From contig NZ_BNBM01000011.1 of assembly GCF_014655715.1 (NCBI RefSeq), forward strand, positions 248,001-312,000: 64,000 nucleotides of DNA. The letters are read 5' to 3'. A model generated the notes under the pieces. It did no database searches. It was not told where the DNA came from and was given only the letters and a program-made list of their open reading frames with translations. Source of the stretch: Streptomyces lanatus (GTDB lineage: Bacteria > Actinomycetota > Actinomycetes > Streptomycetales > Streptomycetaceae). Positions 38,801 to 44,793 of the stretch are shown piece by piece. The first letter of the stretch is position 1. Each line of letters begins with the position of its first letter. Made by a program: the position numbers and the translations under genes.

Positions 38801-40370
38801 CACGCTCGCCCTCGCCGCCTCCTTCGCCCTCGGCAATCTGCCCCAGATGTGCGAGACGGCGATCGGCGATGGTGTCACTTCCGTCGCGGAGGCGCCGTAC
38901 CACCACGTCCTGGCCGCCCTGCGCGACCCGTCCGGCGTCTTCGCCGACCCGGCCACGACCGTCGGCGTCGTCCTGTTGCGGGCGACCGACCTGCAACGCT
39001 TCGGCCCGATCGACGACACCCTGCTCGCCGAGCTGCGCACCGCCTACCCGGCCGCACTGCGCGCGGTCGCCGAGCGCACCCGCAGGCCGCTGATCGTCGG
39101 CCTCCTGCCCACCGCACAGCGCGAGGAACGCCTGGAGCGTTGGGAACGGGAGGTCGCCGCCGAACTGGCCGACACACCCGGCATCGCCGTCCTCGGCCCC
39201 GACGACTGGACCCGCCACCACCGGGTCGAGGAACCCTTCGACGAGCGCACCGAACACCTGGCCCACCTCCCCTTCACCCCGCAGTTCCAGGCGGCCGTGG
39301 CCCTGCGTCTCGCCGAGGTCGTCCGGGCCGTACGACGCCCCGCGCCGAAGGTGATCGCCGTCGACGGCGACGAGACCCTGTGGGGCGGCGTGGCCGGCGA
39401 GATCGGCCCCGAGGCCGTGGATCTGACCGGCCCGCGGGAGCGGTTGGGGCACCGGCTGCTGCAGTGGCGCTCGGCGGGCGCGCTGCTGGTGCTGGTCAGC
39501 AACAACGACGAGGACACCGTCCGTGCCGTACTGGACCGCCCGGACAGTGTGTTGAAGGCGGACCACTTCAGTCTGCTCTCCGCGGAGTGGGGCCCGAAGC
39601 CGACCCGTCTCGCCGAGGCGGCCCGCACCCTCAACCTCGGTCCGGACAGCTTCCTGTTCCTCGACGACAACCCCGCCGAGATCGCCAAGATGCGGGCCGC
39701 GCTGCCGCAGGTTCTGTCACTGACCTGCCCGCCGGTGGCCGAACTACCGGAGTTCCTTGGCCGGTTGTGGCCGCTAGTTCCGGCTGCCGCCACTGCCGAG
39801 GACGCGCTGCGGGCCCGGTTCTACGAGCAGGAGCGGGAGCGGGACGCGGCCAGGGAACAGGCCGGATTCGAGGAGTTCCTGGAGCAGTTGGAGCTGGAGG
39901 TCGAGGTCCGGGCGCTGTCCGATGCCGATGTGCAGCGGGCCGAGCAACTCGTGCGCCGCACCAACCAGTTCACCCTCCGCGCCCGCTCCGCAGACGGCGG
40001 TGATGTCGCCCGCTGGCGCGAACACGGCGAGATCTGGACGGCGTCCGCCCGCGACCGCTTCGGCGACTACGGCCAGATCGGCCTCCTCGCCCTGCGCCAT
40101 GAGGGCGACCAACTCGACGTCTTGGCCTGGCTGATGAGCTGCCGCGCACTCGGCCGGGGCGTCGAGGAACGGCTCCTGCAATGGCTCGCCGACCGTGCCG
40201 ACGAACTGCGCTGCGCCAAGGTCCGCCTGACCGCGGAACGCACCGAGCGCAACACTCCGGCCCGCCGACTGCTGGCGGCGCTGGGCGGGGCCGACCCCGA
40301 CGACGACCGACTGGACGTCGTGGTCACGCCGGAACACCTGAGGACGTTCCGCTCCTGGCGGCGCGCATGA
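26835..40370 (+). CDS. Modular type I PKS, ACP-[KS-AT-DH-KR-ACP]x2-C-FkbH
   Basis: 4511 residues. Approximate order: ACP 15-92 (FGLGSRQ); KS1 109-534 (Cys278); AT1 636-935 (Ser728, YASH 828-831, methylmalonyl type); DH1 994-1270 (His1026, Asp1193); KR1 1425-1610 (TGGLGAVG, SSAAG, NYAAAN); ACP1 1690-1765 (GMDS). Module 2: KS2 1785-2208 (Cys1955); AT2 2320-2620 (Ser2412, FASH 2512-2515, extender unclear); DH2 2677-2952 (His2712, Asp2873); KR2 3182-3365 (LDD motif, B type; PYSAAN); ACP2 3450-3525 (GLDS). There is no ER. Then an NRPS condensation domain 3556-3955 (HHAVSDL near 3681) and an FkbH/HAD-IIIC domain 3997-4511 (DGDETLWGG near 4177, SNNDED, FLDDNPAE). FkbH relatives place a glyceryl unit from 1,3-bisphosphoglycerate on a carrier. 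I infer fatty starter, two extensions to a dienoyl chain, then C-catalysed joining to glyceryl-ACP. No thioesterase is present. Confidence 0.95.
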   Translation: MPAHESPKQSPEPTLTTEEDVRVWLESAVAEAAGLEPPTVDPDRPIAEFGLGSRQLVTLAAELSALTGRGLDPSLVFNHPTIAALAQAVFDDTPAPTPHPVAGPVPVGDDIAIISMACRFPGDADNPEALWRLLAQGEDAITEVPAGRWDTHGLHDPDPEATGKAYSLYGGYLSGIDRFDAAFFGISPREAAAMDPQQRLLLQTGWEAIERAGIVPETLNGSSTGVYIGLYDSGYLASAALDQLDGHVGTGSASSVASGRIAYTLGLQGPAVTVDTACSSSLVALHLAARALAAGECDLALAGGATLLVTPRGHVEFSRLRGLSPSGRCSPFSADADGVVWGEGCGVLLLKRLADARRDGDRILAVVKGSAINQDGRSQGLSAPNGPAQERVLRAALDAAGLRPADLDHIEAHGTGTRLGDPIEGRALAAVFGPDRPADRPLGVGSLKSHIGHTQAAAGIAGVIKSVLALGHERIPASLHAGTPTEHIDWAHSGLRLLSEGQDWSRDPERVRRAGVSAFGISGTNAHVVLEEAPEDQDQPPGDLPAPTLFPLSARTLPALQGQADRLRQTLEQHPELPLPAVAAALAHHRTHFEHRAVLQAGDREELLTALHALTEDRPDTDLTVGPEQALPAGKVAFVFPGQGSQWPGMARDLLDRDPVFADELDRCDAALRPFTDWSVTSVLRGDAGAPGLDRVDVVQPVLFAVMVSLAAVWRARGVRPDAVVGHSQGEVAAACVAGALSLNDAAAVVALRSQALTELSGTGTMAVVALPATEVEAQLAEGDGEISIAAVNSGRSTVIAGAVDAVEALLADLDRQQIFVRRLDVDYASHSAQVEPLRPTIRDELDGVTTYPTSVAWYSTVTGEPVTDELEAEYWYTNLREPVRFAPTVERMVADGYRHFVELAPHPSLLTALRTIDEDLVAVGSLRRDEDGPACLDRAAAELHVHGRRIDWRRLVPPTTPADLPTYAWDEQRHWIEPVGTAAAPGLFDRAAHPLLGIQLQSADETRWTFRNEWSPATAEWLPDHSVFGRTVVSGTTVLELCRAAVSVARPDSAADVTDLLLLAPLTLSASGTVEVSVEVVTAGAVPEITVHSRPRGQDAVDWTLHATASAADDPAPTPADEPPTWPETAEPAWHDDTYARLSELGLGYGPAFQGVRQAAATGDGTLLARLALPPVARDTADPYPVHPALLDAALQVAAAFDDRRVLLPVAVARCVLPPGGATELTAAVRRTGGSDTDVTLDVTLWDADGFPAGRLEGVRLRAASPADLNNGSENGRHLYEVAWTAVAETPTQADTVVRHWPNPSEHASAAYELATTALAELQALIALPPDEAPARTLWVTRGAVAAADGDTVPRLAQSVLWGLARSARAEHPDLGLILLDLEGEEEPPPLPADEPELSLRDGQLLAPRLIRARPAPSPGRIPTDGTVLITGGLGAVGRHLARMLAENGVPRLLLTSRQGADDPRAADVTAELTALGAEVEIAACDVADAAAVAAVLERTEVPLRGVVHCAGVLADGVVAELSAERLAEVLRPKVDGAAHLHRLTADQPLDLFLLVSSAAGVIGNAGQANYAAANVFLDQLAHHRRALGLPGVSISYGAWAGEGLAAQHADLERMARLGHRALTPEQGRELTELALRRDTPHLVASALDLPRLRAAAPADALWRTLLPAARTGSRTLADRLARLDEPERAARVLALVREEAALALGLRSAESVRPDQPLRDLGMDSVTAVDLRNRISARIGTKLPATLLFDHPTPARLSAHILTGVLKTSLPRPQAAAPVRDADEPVALVAMACRLPGGVGDPDALWRLVAEGRDAVGPFPAGRWDVESLYDPDPDAPGKSYAREGGFLDDIESFDAGFFGITPKEAAAMDPQQRLLLETAWESLERAGIVPGDLAGSTTGVYVGMFGSDYLSGTRLDQLDGYVGTGSALSVASGRLAYTLGLNGPALTVDTACSSSLVSVHLAAQALRAGECDLALAGGVTLMVTPQTFVEFSRLRGLSPTGRCRSFSDAADGAIWAEGAGMVVLKRLSDARRDGDRVLAVLRGTAVNQDGRSQGLSAPNGPAQEQVIRRALEQSGLRAVDIDYIEAHGTGTTLGDPIEANALTEVFGASRTEGRPLYLGSLKSNVGHTQAASGVVGLIKVVQSLHHETLPRTLHADTPSRHVEWADSGLHLLREAVAWPASAQRVRRAGISAFGISGTNAHVIVEEAPVVVRDSGNAPPIVRDSADEPPVGKRLFVLSGRGETGLRGQAAGLAHHLAADDSAALPDIAHTLAHHRTHFERRTVVVAEDRDELRSVLGELASGQIPLPPLREEQAGKVAFVYSGHGGQWPGMGLDLMRDSEAFRAELTRIDAAVQRHAGWSVLNALRAPEEFSPLERTEYLQPTLFAVNAALTAAWRELGIAPDAVTGHSLGEIAAAYGAGALTLDDAVAVVTGRAQTVVPVAGKGGMLSLDLPRPRVEELLAPYADRLFVAAVNSPHSTAVSGAADALAELRRSLDEQGIEARSLSTPFASHTPLMGALRDELLDRLSGVRGTQTGTPLYSTVLAEPVPGDRLDPEYWYANLSEPVRFAETIRRMLDDGYRYFVELSPHPSLRPSIEAVAAEAGIDAVSVGSLRRQHGGQDALLGRLGELYTAGHAPDWSALFSAGRRVDLPTYAFARERHWLAPAPATASGASPLLGTHVEASDEADRHLFQSEVDLRDSRFAYLTDHRVTGEVWLPGAAFLDMAMEAARTVQEDVRLVDVRFLTPLRLDETRASRLQLVLSPAVDGFRDFTIASAPGGGERRASWERHVAGRMATNGASVEAEIAALRERCTEQVDLASIYGGLAALGIEYGPAFRGLESGHRTHSAAVARLADQPAAGHLLHPAVLDAAFHTAALPADAPQGRAFVPAGVGRLHHTGLRTTPTWVTCELRSVSGDTATLDLRLYDADDQLVLAAEEFELAALSPLDGALFETRWQPRPTAAEAPARGSWLILADESGTAAELVERLGSEAPYVVARRGRSYAVEGPGRYVLDPADPQHLARLLDEAFADQPPARIVQLSALDAPAIEDAETAEEAARLCCLSTLHLVRTLADRAQGTPPRLFVVARGSQAAGDSTQVAHPQQALAWGFGLAVAQEYPELRTTLVDLPPTDGADALWAQLRHADDERLVALRGSGRLVPRLTRTRPDDSGQGTVTSDGVYLITGGLGGLGRVIAERLVGRGARRLALMSRSAPGQEALAWIRTLEQRGVTVQLARADVADRDGLTAALDAVRHALGPITGVVHAAGVLDDATIANLTDERVLRVLGPKVLGTALLTELTPDAADFVLFASVAGLLGSAGQSPYSAANAFLDAWAHHLSRADRRALSLDWGAWSGVGMVSESGTREAETARSGLVAFSAQDGGELFERVLGTARRQLAPLALDWEMLALDPDAARTRPILADLVTVPTAASGADDLVTKVLAATTDTERAVRLEAYVRARIGEVSGGAVQVSATTALKELGLDSLMLVRLRNAFARELGVELPAATVFSAADIRGLAEALTTALPERKTTAQDVPEHAIEVPETETHPATRDVVRLLRSAQPGMPDAAHAVGLAVRLTTPTTRETLTALVTRLTARHAALRTAIVTAPEGGRLLQVDRELREPPLRWTVVPDDTALDAADRLRALLEPPFDLAAPPLWRFELLDGGERGQILVYGAHHAVSDLQSLLLVAGEIDAELSGEQLGDTVTNRDIQLLIQAQRHDEKAVGRADAGDWREAFQGSERLDLTLSRPRPQTRSYRAGSVTVAIPDGLTDRISAAASRLAVTPAAFCLGTLTVLLARKRERERFVLAVPVDTRIHADAYDAVGFFGVPVPFPAEAGEGERIEEVLRRTDGRLERVLTKGAMFSDVLPVLAGEGLYRANAPLVEVYFNYVRAARRLTGLEVLPAGTGHSDLDLMITMTPDAGRIRLDHNLDILDAGAVAELGEELLGLLAEAAEDASGPVRTEMAATDDPSVPTTTTSTAAEPATLALAASFALGNLPQMCETAIGDGVTSVAEAPYHHVLAALRDPSGVFADPATTVGVVLLRATDLQRFGPIDDTLLAELRTAYPAALRAVAERTRRPLIVGLLPTAQREERLERWEREVAAELADTPGIAVLGPDDWTRHHRVEEPFDERTEHLAHLPFTPQFQAAVALRLAEVVRAVRRPAPKVIAVDGDETLWGGVAGEIGPEAVDLTGPRERLGHRLLQWRSAGALLVLVSNNDEDTVRAVLDRPDSVLKADHFSLLSAEWGPKPTRLAEAARTLNLGPDSFLFLDDNPAEIAKMRAALPQVLSLTCPPVAELPEFLGRLWPLVPAAATAEDALRARFYEQERERDAAREQAGFEEFLEQLELEVEVRALSDADVQRAEQLVRRTNQFTLRARSADGGDVARWREHGEIWTASARDRFGDYGQIGLLALRHEGDQLDVLAWLMSCRALGRGVEERLLQWLADRADELRCAKVRLTAERTERNTPARRLLAALGGADPDDDRLDVVVTPEHLRTFRSWRRA

Positions 40371-40424
40371 CGTGCGTGCGGACGGCAGCGAGGAAAGGGC
40401 AGGGCAACACCGTGAAGGGCTCTC

Positions 40425-42752
40425 ATGCGTGAGATGAACGAGAACATGTCGGCAGCCGCCGGCCGACGGGCCACCGAGGAGGCGATCGAGCGGGGCGGCG
40501 GTGTCGGGCTGACGGTGTCCGAACTGCTGGCCAAGGTCCAGGTCAAGGGGGTGGCCGAGGCCGTGGCCCCGCCTTCGCCGGCCCACCGGGCCCCATCGCC
40601 GGGACCTCGTGATCTCACCGAACTCGCCACCGCCGTCGCAGCCGTGGCCGGCCGCTACGTCCCGGCGGGCCGACTGGCACTCGATGCCGACTTCTTCGAC
40701 GCCGGGGGCACCTCCGTCAACGCCGTCGAGCTCGTCTCGGCGCTGGAGGGCGAGCTGGGCGTCGCGGTCGACCTGGACGAGGTGTTCGCCGACGCCAGGC
40801 CGGTCGCCTTGGCCAAGCGGCACCTGGCGAGCACGGGAGCCGCCATCGCCGTACCGGAAACGGAGGCGGTTCAGCCTCCGCCGGTCGCCGCCGCGCCGGT
40901 CACCACCCCGCCGGACTCCACGGCCCGCCCCGAGGACCTCACCCAGATCCTCGCCGATCTGGCCCTCGCCGACCGGCTCCCCTTCACCGCCTCGCCCGAG
41001 CCGCTCCCGCCCCGCCGCGTCCTGCTGACCGGCGCCACTGGTTTCCTCGGCAGCCATATGCTGCTTGACCTGCTGCGGCACAGCGACGCCCATGTGTACT
41101 GCCTGGTCCGGGCGGCGGACGAGGAGGCGGCCACGACCCGGCTCGGCGAGGCGCTCAAGAGCTACTCGCTGCCCTGGTCGTCGGAGGTCCGCCGCCGTAT
41201 CACGGTGCTGCCCGGCGACATCCGCCACCCGCACCTGGGCCTGTCGGACGACACCTGGCACACCCTCGCCCACGAACTCGACAGCGTCGTCTCGGTCGCC
41301 GCCGCCGTGGACTTCCTGCGCGGCTACCAGTCGCTGCGCACCAGCAACGTCCTCGGCGCCCTCACCCTCGCCGAACTCGCCGCGACCGGCCGCCCCAAGC
41401 CGCTGCACCACATCTCCTCCATCGCCGTCTTCAACGAGGTCGGCATCCCCTCCATGGGCGAGGACGACCCCCTCGCGCACATCGACCGGCTCGTCGCCGG
41501 TTACGACCAGACCAAGTGGGCCGCGGAGGTCGCCCTGCGCCGCGCCCGGGACCACGGCCTGGTGGTGACCGCGCTGCGGCCGGGCGGCATCGGCGGCCAC
41601 AGCAGGACCGGTGCCTACAACCCCCAGGACCTCAGCAGCGGCCTCATCTCGGCCTTCGGCCGCTTCCGTACGGTCCCTGCCTTCCGCTACCTCAACGCGG
41701 CACCCGTCGACTGGGTCAGCCGTGTCGCCGTAGCCGCCATCTGCGAGCCCGACGCGTGGGGGTTCGACTACAACCTCACCGGCGTGCCCAACACCCTCGA
41801 CGACGTCGTACGGGACATGGCCTTCGGCGGTATGCACGTCCGCGTCCAGGACTGGGACGAGTGGCGCACCGACGCCCTGGCCCGCCTGGAGGCCGACCCG
41901 ATTCCCGAACTGGCCTTCCTCAGCCGGGTGTTGCAGAGCCCGACCGCCCTGAAGCTGTGCGAGGCGACCCTGAAGGGCCCGGCCGCCGTGGCCGAGCGCA
42001 CCAACACACTGGTCGAGGCCCTCGGCCTGCCGCCCGCCGCCCGCTACGACGCCCGGGCCCAGGTGAAGACCTTCGAGGCCCTCGCCCACGACGGCCTGGC
42101 CCGCCTCCCGCAGAAGGACGACCAGCCCTACCTGTGGTTCACCGAGACCACCACGGGCGGCGTCGGCCCCGTCGCGGGCACCCCCGACACCCCCTGCTCG
42201 ATGGCCCTCACCCTCTCCATCGCGAGCATGCACCAGCTGGTGTCGGAGCGCAGGGTCGACGTCCGCGGCGAGGTCACCTGCCCGGCCCTGCACCACGAGC
42301 CCCTGACCGTGGCACGCGGCGACATCTGGATCCGCCCCGACGAAGGCATCCCGCACCAGCACGGCCTGCGCCACCAACTCCTTCGCTACCGCCTGGAGTT
42401 GACGGACGCCGACGGCGGACGCTGGTGGCTGGAGGGCCACAAGTACGCCCGCGCCCGCCGCGACGTCTGGCGCCAGACCCGCGCCCTCACCGTGGAACTC
42501 GGCCGCGAGGGCGAACCGGCGAGTCTCACGGGCGAGGTCGTCGTCCCCGCCAATTCCTACGTACGCGACCAGATCGACGGCATCAAGGTCGACCCCCGCC
42601 TCACCAGCCAGGAGAAGCGCGCCGCCAAGCTCACCTGGCTCGCCTGGTTCGGCCTCGAAATGGGCCGCGGACTGCTCGGCCCCTTCGCCCGGGCCGCCGC
42701 GGACCTGCTCGACCTGCGCCGCACCCAGACCCCCACGGAGCACCACCGATGA
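40425..42752 (+). CDS. ACP-thioester reductase protein with extra C-terminal domain
   Basis: 775 residues; GAAGGG lies upstream of the ATG at 40425. An N-terminal carrier domain (residues ~65-140) has the phosphopantetheine site DAGGTSVNAVEL. A thioester-reductase/SDR domain (~195-540) shows VLLTGATGFLGSH for NAD(P)H, HHISSIAVF, YDQTKWAAE (Tyr and Lys of the SDR triad) and LRPGGIGG. The last ~200 residues (MALTLSIASMHQLV, WWLEGHKYARARRDVWRQT, TGEVVVPANSYVRDQI) resemble a domain I recall from cholesterol-oxidase-like GMC/hydrolase fusion proteins. The carrier is the likely seat of the glyceryl unit, and the reductase would release the chain as aldehyde or alcohol. The gene ends in ATGA overlap with the next hydrolase. 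Confidence 0.88.
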   Translation: MREMNENMSAAAGRRATEEAIERGGGVGLTVSELLAKVQVKGVAEAVAPPSPAHRAPSPGPRDLTELATAVAAVAGRYVPAGRLALDADFFDAGGTSVNAVELVSALEGELGVAVDLDEVFADARPVALAKRHLASTGAAIAVPETEAVQPPPVAAAPVTTPPDSTARPEDLTQILADLALADRLPFTASPEPLPPRRVLLTGATGFLGSHMLLDLLRHSDAHVYCLVRAADEEAATTRLGEALKSYSLPWSSEVRRRITVLPGDIRHPHLGLSDDTWHTLAHELDSVVSVAAAVDFLRGYQSLRTSNVLGALTLAELAATGRPKPLHHISSIAVFNEVGIPSMGEDDPLAHIDRLVAGYDQTKWAAEVALRRARDHGLVVTALRPGGIGGHSRTGAYNPQDLSSGLISAFGRFRTVPAFRYLNAAPVDWVSRVAVAAICEPDAWGFDYNLTGVPNTLDDVVRDMAFGGMHVRVQDWDEWRTDALARLEADPIPELAFLSRVLQSPTALKLCEATLKGPAAVAERTNTLVEALGLPPAARYDARAQVKTFEALAHDGLARLPQKDDQPYLWFTETTTGGVGPVAGTPDTPCSMALTLSIASMHQLVSERRVDVRGEVTCPALHHEPLTVARGDIWIRPDEGIPHQHGLRHQLLRYRLELTDADGGRWWLEGHKYARARRDVWRQTRALTVELGREGEPASLTGEVVVPANSYVRDQIDGIKVDPRLTSQEKRAAKLTWLAWFGLEMGRGLLGPFARAAADLLDLRRTQTPTEHHR

Positions 42753-43879
42753 TCTTCCGGACCACTTCGCCGAGGCCCACCCTGCGCAAGGTCAGGACCA
42801 CCACGGCCCCGCGCCCCCTCCGTCACCGCCTCGACCCGACGAAGGTCGAGGAGATCCCGTTCACGGCGAGCGACGGCGTACGCCTCGGCCTCACCCGCAT
42901 CGACCCCGGTGAGCGGGGCCACCCCGCCGTGCTGCTCCTGCACGGCCACACCGCCTCGGCCGACATGTTCCTGCTGCCCGAGACCCGCAACCTGGTCGAC
43001 GTCCTCCTCGACGAGGGCTACGAGCCCTGGCTCCTCGACTGGCGCGGCAGCTGCCGACTGCCGTACAACGAGACCGGCCGCCGCTACACCTATGACGACG
43101 TCGCCCTGTACGACATCCCCGAGGCCGTCGCCCACATCCGCACCCGCATCGGCGACCGCCCCCTCTTCGCCGTCGCCCACTGCATCGGCTCCCTCACGCT
43201 CTCCCTGAGCATGACGGCGGGCCTGGTCCCCGGACTGGCGGGCGTCGCCTCCCAGGGCGTCTTCCTCACCCCGAAGCTCGCGGGCCGCACCTCGCTGCGC
43301 ATGACCCTCGCCGGGGAACTCCTCAAGTCCCGCATCGACCACATCCCCGTCGACTTCCGCAAGGTCGGCCTGTGGTCGAAGTACACCCCGCTGTTCGCCC
43401 TGGCCTCCCGCAAGGCCGACTGCCCCGACCCCACCTGCCAGATCCTCCACAACTCGGCCTGGGGGACCGGCGCCTCCCTCTTCGTCCACGAGCACCTGAC
43501 CGACACCACCCACGGCAGGCTCGCCGAACTCCTCGGCCCCGCCCCGCTGTGGATCCTGCCGCACCTGCGCCGTATCGAACTGGCCCGCACCGTCGTCCGC
43601 TGGCACGACACCGACCACCGCTACCGGGCCCTCCCGCAGAACGCCCTCGACGCGGCCGCCACCATCGACACCCCCGTGCTGCTCCTGGCCGGCAGCGAGA
43701 ACGGCCTGTGGCTCGACTCCCAGCAGCTGTGCCACGACGTCCTCGCCCGCCGCCAGCCCCAGCTGGACGTGACGTACACCGAGATCCCCGGCTACGGCCA
43801 CCTGGACACGTTCCTCGGCAGGGGAGCCGCCCTGGATGTGTTCGGACACATTCTCGATTTCCTGGGCGAACGCCGGTGA
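42749..43879 (+). CDS. Alpha/beta hydrolase with cysteine nucleophile
   Basis: 376 residues; the start overlaps the reductase stop by 4 bp (ATGA), so it belongs to the same operon. The fold is recognised from PAVLLLHGHTASADMFLL, LLDWRGSCRLPYN and VLLLAGSENGLWLDSQ, with the C-terminal His in GYGHLDTFLGRGA. At the nucleophile elbow the sequence is AHCIGSLTL, with Cys instead of Ser. The same Cys form is found in the hydrolase part of GMC-oxidoreductase/hydrolase proteins, matching the unusual domain at the end of the upstream reductase. It may act as a transferase, lipase or editing enzyme for the acyl-glyceryl product; that role is inferred from position only. Confidence 0.88.
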   Translation: MIFRTTSPRPTLRKVRTTTAPRPLRHRLDPTKVEEIPFTASDGVRLGLTRIDPGERGHPAVLLLHGHTASADMFLLPETRNLVDVLLDEGYEPWLLDWRGSCRLPYNETGRRYTYDDVALYDIPEAVAHIRTRIGDRPLFAVAHCIGSLTLSLSMTAGLVPGLAGVASQGVFLTPKLAGRTSLRMTLAGELLKSRIDHIPVDFRKVGLWSKYTPLFALASRKADCPDPTCQILHNSAWGTGASLFVHEHLTDTTHGRLAELLGPAPLWILPHLRRIELARTVVRWHDTDHRYRALPQNALDAAATIDTPVLLLAGSENGLWLDSQQLCHDVLARRQPQLDVTYTEIPGYGHLDTFLGRGAALDVFGHILDFLGERR

Positions 43880-43942
43880 CTACGGCCCACCTGGCCGGAT
43901 ACCGTACCGGTCAGTAACCGCAGCGCATGCCAGGAGGCGACC

Positions 43943-44716
43943 ATGCCGCAGCTCGAAGTCGACGGCGCGACACTGACGTACGACGACGAGGGCCCCCGCG
44001 ACGGCGAGGGTGTGCCCCTGGTGTTCGTGCACGGCTGGACGGCGAACCGGCACCGCTGGGACCACCAGGTGACGCACTTCGCCGAGAAGCGGCGCGTCGT
44101 CCGGCTCGATCTGCGGGGCCACGGGGAGAGCACCGGGGCGGGTGCGCGCAGGGTCGACGACCTGGCCGAGGACGTGCTGGCCCTCCTCGATCACCTCAAG
44201 ATCGAGCGGTTCGTGATCATCGGCCATTCCATGGGCGGCATGATCGCCCAGACCATCGCGCTCGCCCACCCGGAGCGGGTCGAGCGCATGGTGCTGGTGA
44301 ACTCCATCGGGAAGATGGCCTACAACCGCGGCCGCGCCCTGCTGATGTCCGCCTCGACCCTCGTCCCCTTCAAACTGTTCGTCGCCACCAACATCCAGCG
44401 CGCCTTCGCCCCCGGCTACCCGCGCGAGGAGATCCGCGAATACATCCGCGCCTCCGCCGGCACCCCGCGCGAAGTCGTCATGACGCTCTACGGCGCCATG
44501 CGCGCCTTCGACGTCCTGGACAAGGTCGGACAGATACAGGCCCCGACCCTCATGGTGCACGGCTACCACGACATCCAGCTGCCCCTGGCCCAGATGCTGC
44601 GCATGGCCAAGGCCTACCCGGACGCGGTGGTCCGCGTCCTGGACGCGGGCCATGAACTGCCGCTGGAGAAGCCCGCCGAACTGACGACGGCACTGGACCG
44701 GTTCCTCACCGCCTAG
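43943..44716 (+). CDS. Alpha/beta hydrolase (serine type)
   Basis: 257 residues from the ATG at 43943 with AGGAGG upstream. A canonical small alpha/beta hydrolase: VFVHGWTANRHRWDHQ (oxyanion), LDLRGHGEST, GHSMGGMIAQ (Ser nucleophile), LMVHGYHDIQLP (Asp) and DAGHELPLEKP (His). It starts 64 bp after the Cys-type hydrolase on the same strand and is probably the last gene of the FAAL-PKS operon, although it has its own strong ribosome-binding site. Possible roles are release or editing of mis-primed carriers (type II thioesterase-like) or processing of the product ester. The cap is short, suggesting a lipophilic substrate. Confidence 0.85.
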   Translation: MPQLEVDGATLTYDDEGPRDGEGVPLVFVHGWTANRHRWDHQVTHFAEKRRVVRLDLRGHGESTGAGARRVDDLAEDVLALLDHLKIERFVIIGHSMGGMIAQTIALAHPERVERMVLVNSIGKMAYNRGRALLMSASTLVPFKLFVATNIQRAFAPGYPREEIREYIRASAGTPREVVMTLYGAMRAFDVLDKVGQIQAPTLMVHGYHDIQLPLAQMLRMAKAYPDAVVRVLDAGHELPLEKPAELTTALDRFLTA

Positions 44717-44753
44717 CTCGACAGACACCGCGACCGGGCCTCGGTCCATGGTC

Positions 44754-44779
44754 CTTATTTAAGCGTTGCCTTATATAAG
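44754..44779. promoter_or_regulatory. Twin AT-rich palindromes before the ArsR gene
   Basis: CTTATTTAAG (44754-44763, imperfect) and CTTATATAAG (44770-44779, perfect) lie 16 bp apart, immediately before the ribosome-binding site GGAGG (44781-44785). They are strikingly AT-rich in this genome and placed to block transcription of the ArsR/SRPBCC pair, so I read them as an autoregulatory ArsR operator overlapping the core promoter. Confidence 0.6.
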
Positions 44780-44793
44780 TGGAGGCTGGCATA

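Noticed and set aside
1..44716. NRPS-AAR and FAAL-PKS as one gene cluster
   Set aside because: They are separated by about 21 kb of unrelated single genes and a conservon, read from different promoters. A functional link cannot be excluded but nothing supports it.
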